Positions 12,216 to 13,127 of a DNA stretch of 13,127 nt are shown here, piece by piece. The stretch is from JAGPDF01 sp052035735. GTDB lineage: Bacteria; Acidobacteriota; Thermoanaerobaculia; Multivoradales; JAGPDF01. A program made the translations under genes and the position numbers. The stretch spans positions 1-13,127 of the forward strand of contig JBPOHI010000293.1 in the NCBI GenBank assembly GCA_052035735.1, read 5' to 3'. Position 1 is the stretch's first letter; every line of letters starts with the position of its first letter. The notes beneath the pieces are model-generated. The model was not told the origin of the DNA. It made no database searches and saw only the letters and a program-made list of their open reading frames with translations.

Positions 12216-13127
12216 TCAATTCGCCGCGAGTCGCGCGGCGGCGACCGCGATCTGCCCGAGCGCGATGCCGCCGTCGTTGGCCGGCACGGCGCGATGTGTC
12301 AGAACCCGAAACCCGGCGGCCCCGAGAGTCGTTGCCAGACGCTCGGAGAGCAGCCGATTCTGGAAGCAGCCGCCCGACAGCGCCACCTGCCCGACGCCAC
12401 CGCCCTCTCGTGTGCCGGCGAGCCGGGCAACTGCGAGCCCACCATCGACCAGCGCCTGATGGAAGCGCGCCGCCATGCGGGAGACGGGTTCGCCGCGCCG
12501 CCGGTCGTCGAGCAGAGCCGCGATCAGCGGTCGCCAGTCGAGCTCGTGAAAGCTCGTGCTGGAGATCTGGCCCGGCGCGCGACCTGCGGGTGAGACACTG
12601 GCGACCAGGGGCAGGGGATAGCTCCCCAGCTCGCGCGGATCGGCGGCGAACTCGAGCGCCATGGCAGCTTCGCCCTCGAACGACACCCGGGCTCCGTCCC
12701 CCGCGCCGCCTCCGATGCCGAGAAGGGCAGCGACACCGTCGAAGAGTCGGCCGAGCGAAGAGGTCCAGGGAGCGTTCCAGCCCGTGGCGAGCATTCTGGC
12801 GAAAACCGAGCGCTCCGCCGGCCGGAAGCTCGCCAGCGCGGGAAGGTCTGCCCGATCGAGCGCCGCCTCACCCTCGAGCTCGTGCAGCAGGGCGAGCGCG
12901 ATGCGTCGCGGTTCGCGTACCGCGGCTTCGCCTCCGGGCAGGCGGAACGGTCGCAAGCGGGCGAGACGGAGGAAATCTCCCGGAGCCGCCGCATCCGGCG
13001 TGACCAGCGCTTCGCCGCCCCAGACCGTTCCGTCCGGGCCGTAGCCGGTGCCATCGAAGCAGAGCCCGAGAGCCGGGCCGGCAAGCGCTCCTCTCGCTCC
13101 ATGGTTCTCGACCAGGCAGGAGGCGAG
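12216..13127 (-). CDS. hypF: Carbamoyltransferase HypF, C-terminal part (cut by window edge)
   Basis: Only the last 303 residues are present; the N-terminal acylphosphatase, zinc-finger and YrdC-like domains lie right of the window. HypF uses carbamoyl phosphate and ATP to carbamoylate the C-terminal cysteine of HypE. The visible part is the Kae1-like domain: ASCLVENHG at the edge, LCFDGTGYGPDGTVWGGEAL, LRPFRLPGGEAAVREPRRIAL, FHQALVD, LSGGCFQNRLL and NDGGIALGQIAVA near the end. These last two are hallmark nucleotide and substrate-site segments. The frame stays open to the final base, so an internal TTG at 12956 is not the start. It is the first visible gene of the hyp operon and hypC follows after 26 bp. 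Confidence 0.95.
   Translation of the reverse strand, partial: LASCLVENHGARGALAGPALGLCFDGTGYGPDGTVWGGEALVTPDAAAPGDFLRLARLRPFRLPGGEAAVREPRRIALALLHELEGEAALDRADLPALASFRPAERSVFARMLATGWNAPWTSSLGRLFDGVAALLGIGGGAGDGARVSFEGEAAMALEFAADPRELGSYPLPLVASVSPAGRAPGQISSTSFHELDWRPLIAALLDDRRRGEPVSRMAARFHQALVDGGLAVARLAGTREGGGVGQVALSGGCFQNRLLSERLATTLGAAGFRVLTHRAVPANDGGIALGQIAVAAARLAAN

Noticed and set aside
12190..12219. Longer HypC start at 12219
   Set aside because: It would place ten residues before the essential MCxGxP N-terminus. The ATG at 12189 has its own Shine-Dalgarno.
12216..12956. HypF as a 246-residue protein starting at TTG 12956
   Set aside because: The frame continues upstream to the window edge with clear HypF sequence (FDGTGYGPDGTVWGGE), so the gene is cut by the edge and does not start at TTG.

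Overview
The window is GC-rich double-stranded bacterial DNA. It has nine complete or near-complete protein genes, two genes cut by the window edges, one doubtful small ORF, and several unusually clean inverted repeats in the gaps. I see no rRNA, tRNA, CRISPR array, insertion sequence or prophage gene. The mix suggests a GC-rich Gram-negative bacterium that makes menaquinone by the futalosine route and matures [NiFe] hydrogenase. An Acidobacteriota (Thermoanaerobaculia-like) lineage would fit, but this is inference from gene content and composition, not a demonstrated placement.

Layout, left to right. Bases 1-228 hold the basic C-terminal tail of an unidentified protein (+). It converges on a class I/II PLP-dependent aminotransferase (260-1555, -). 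A gap of about 600 bp follows (1556-2156). It carries a promoter-like site with a 14-bp palindrome, a 31-codon ORF with a perfect Shine-Dalgarno, a perfect 12-bp hairpin, and a cluster of three TTGAC half-sites. These lead into a two-gene operon (2157-3796, +) of a double-VOC dioxygenase and an alpha/beta hydrolase, like the Bacillus mhqE/mhqD (yodE/yodD) quinone-detoxification pair. A secreted serine beta-lactamase-family hydrolase (3808-5211, -) converges on that operon. It shares a compact divergent promoter region, built on an 8-bp dyad, with mqnE (5287-6399, +), the aminofutalosine synthase.

Downstream of mqnE, a TATAAT box and a folded leader precede a large secreted protein (6519-9407, +). 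This has ten PD40-type beta-propeller repeats followed by four fibronectin type III domains. A small GIY-YIG domain protein (9427-9702, +) follows and converges on the hydrogenase maturation operon hypF-hypC-hypD-hypE (13127-9706, -). HypF is cut by the right edge.

The hyp genes together make and insert the Fe(CN)2CO ligands of [NiFe] hydrogenase: HypF and HypE make cyanide from carbamoyl phosphate, and HypC and HypD carry and assemble the iron centre. The hydrogenase subunits are not in the window. MqnE supplies one step of menaquinone synthesis, and the mhq-like pair probably protects against free quinones. Many long ORFs on the strand opposite real genes are GC-driven shadows and are omitted. 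I found no convincing wholly new system. The best leads are the regulatory structures around the mhq-like operon and mqnE, the variant radical-SAM cysteine spacing in MqnE, and the folded leader of the propeller protein.
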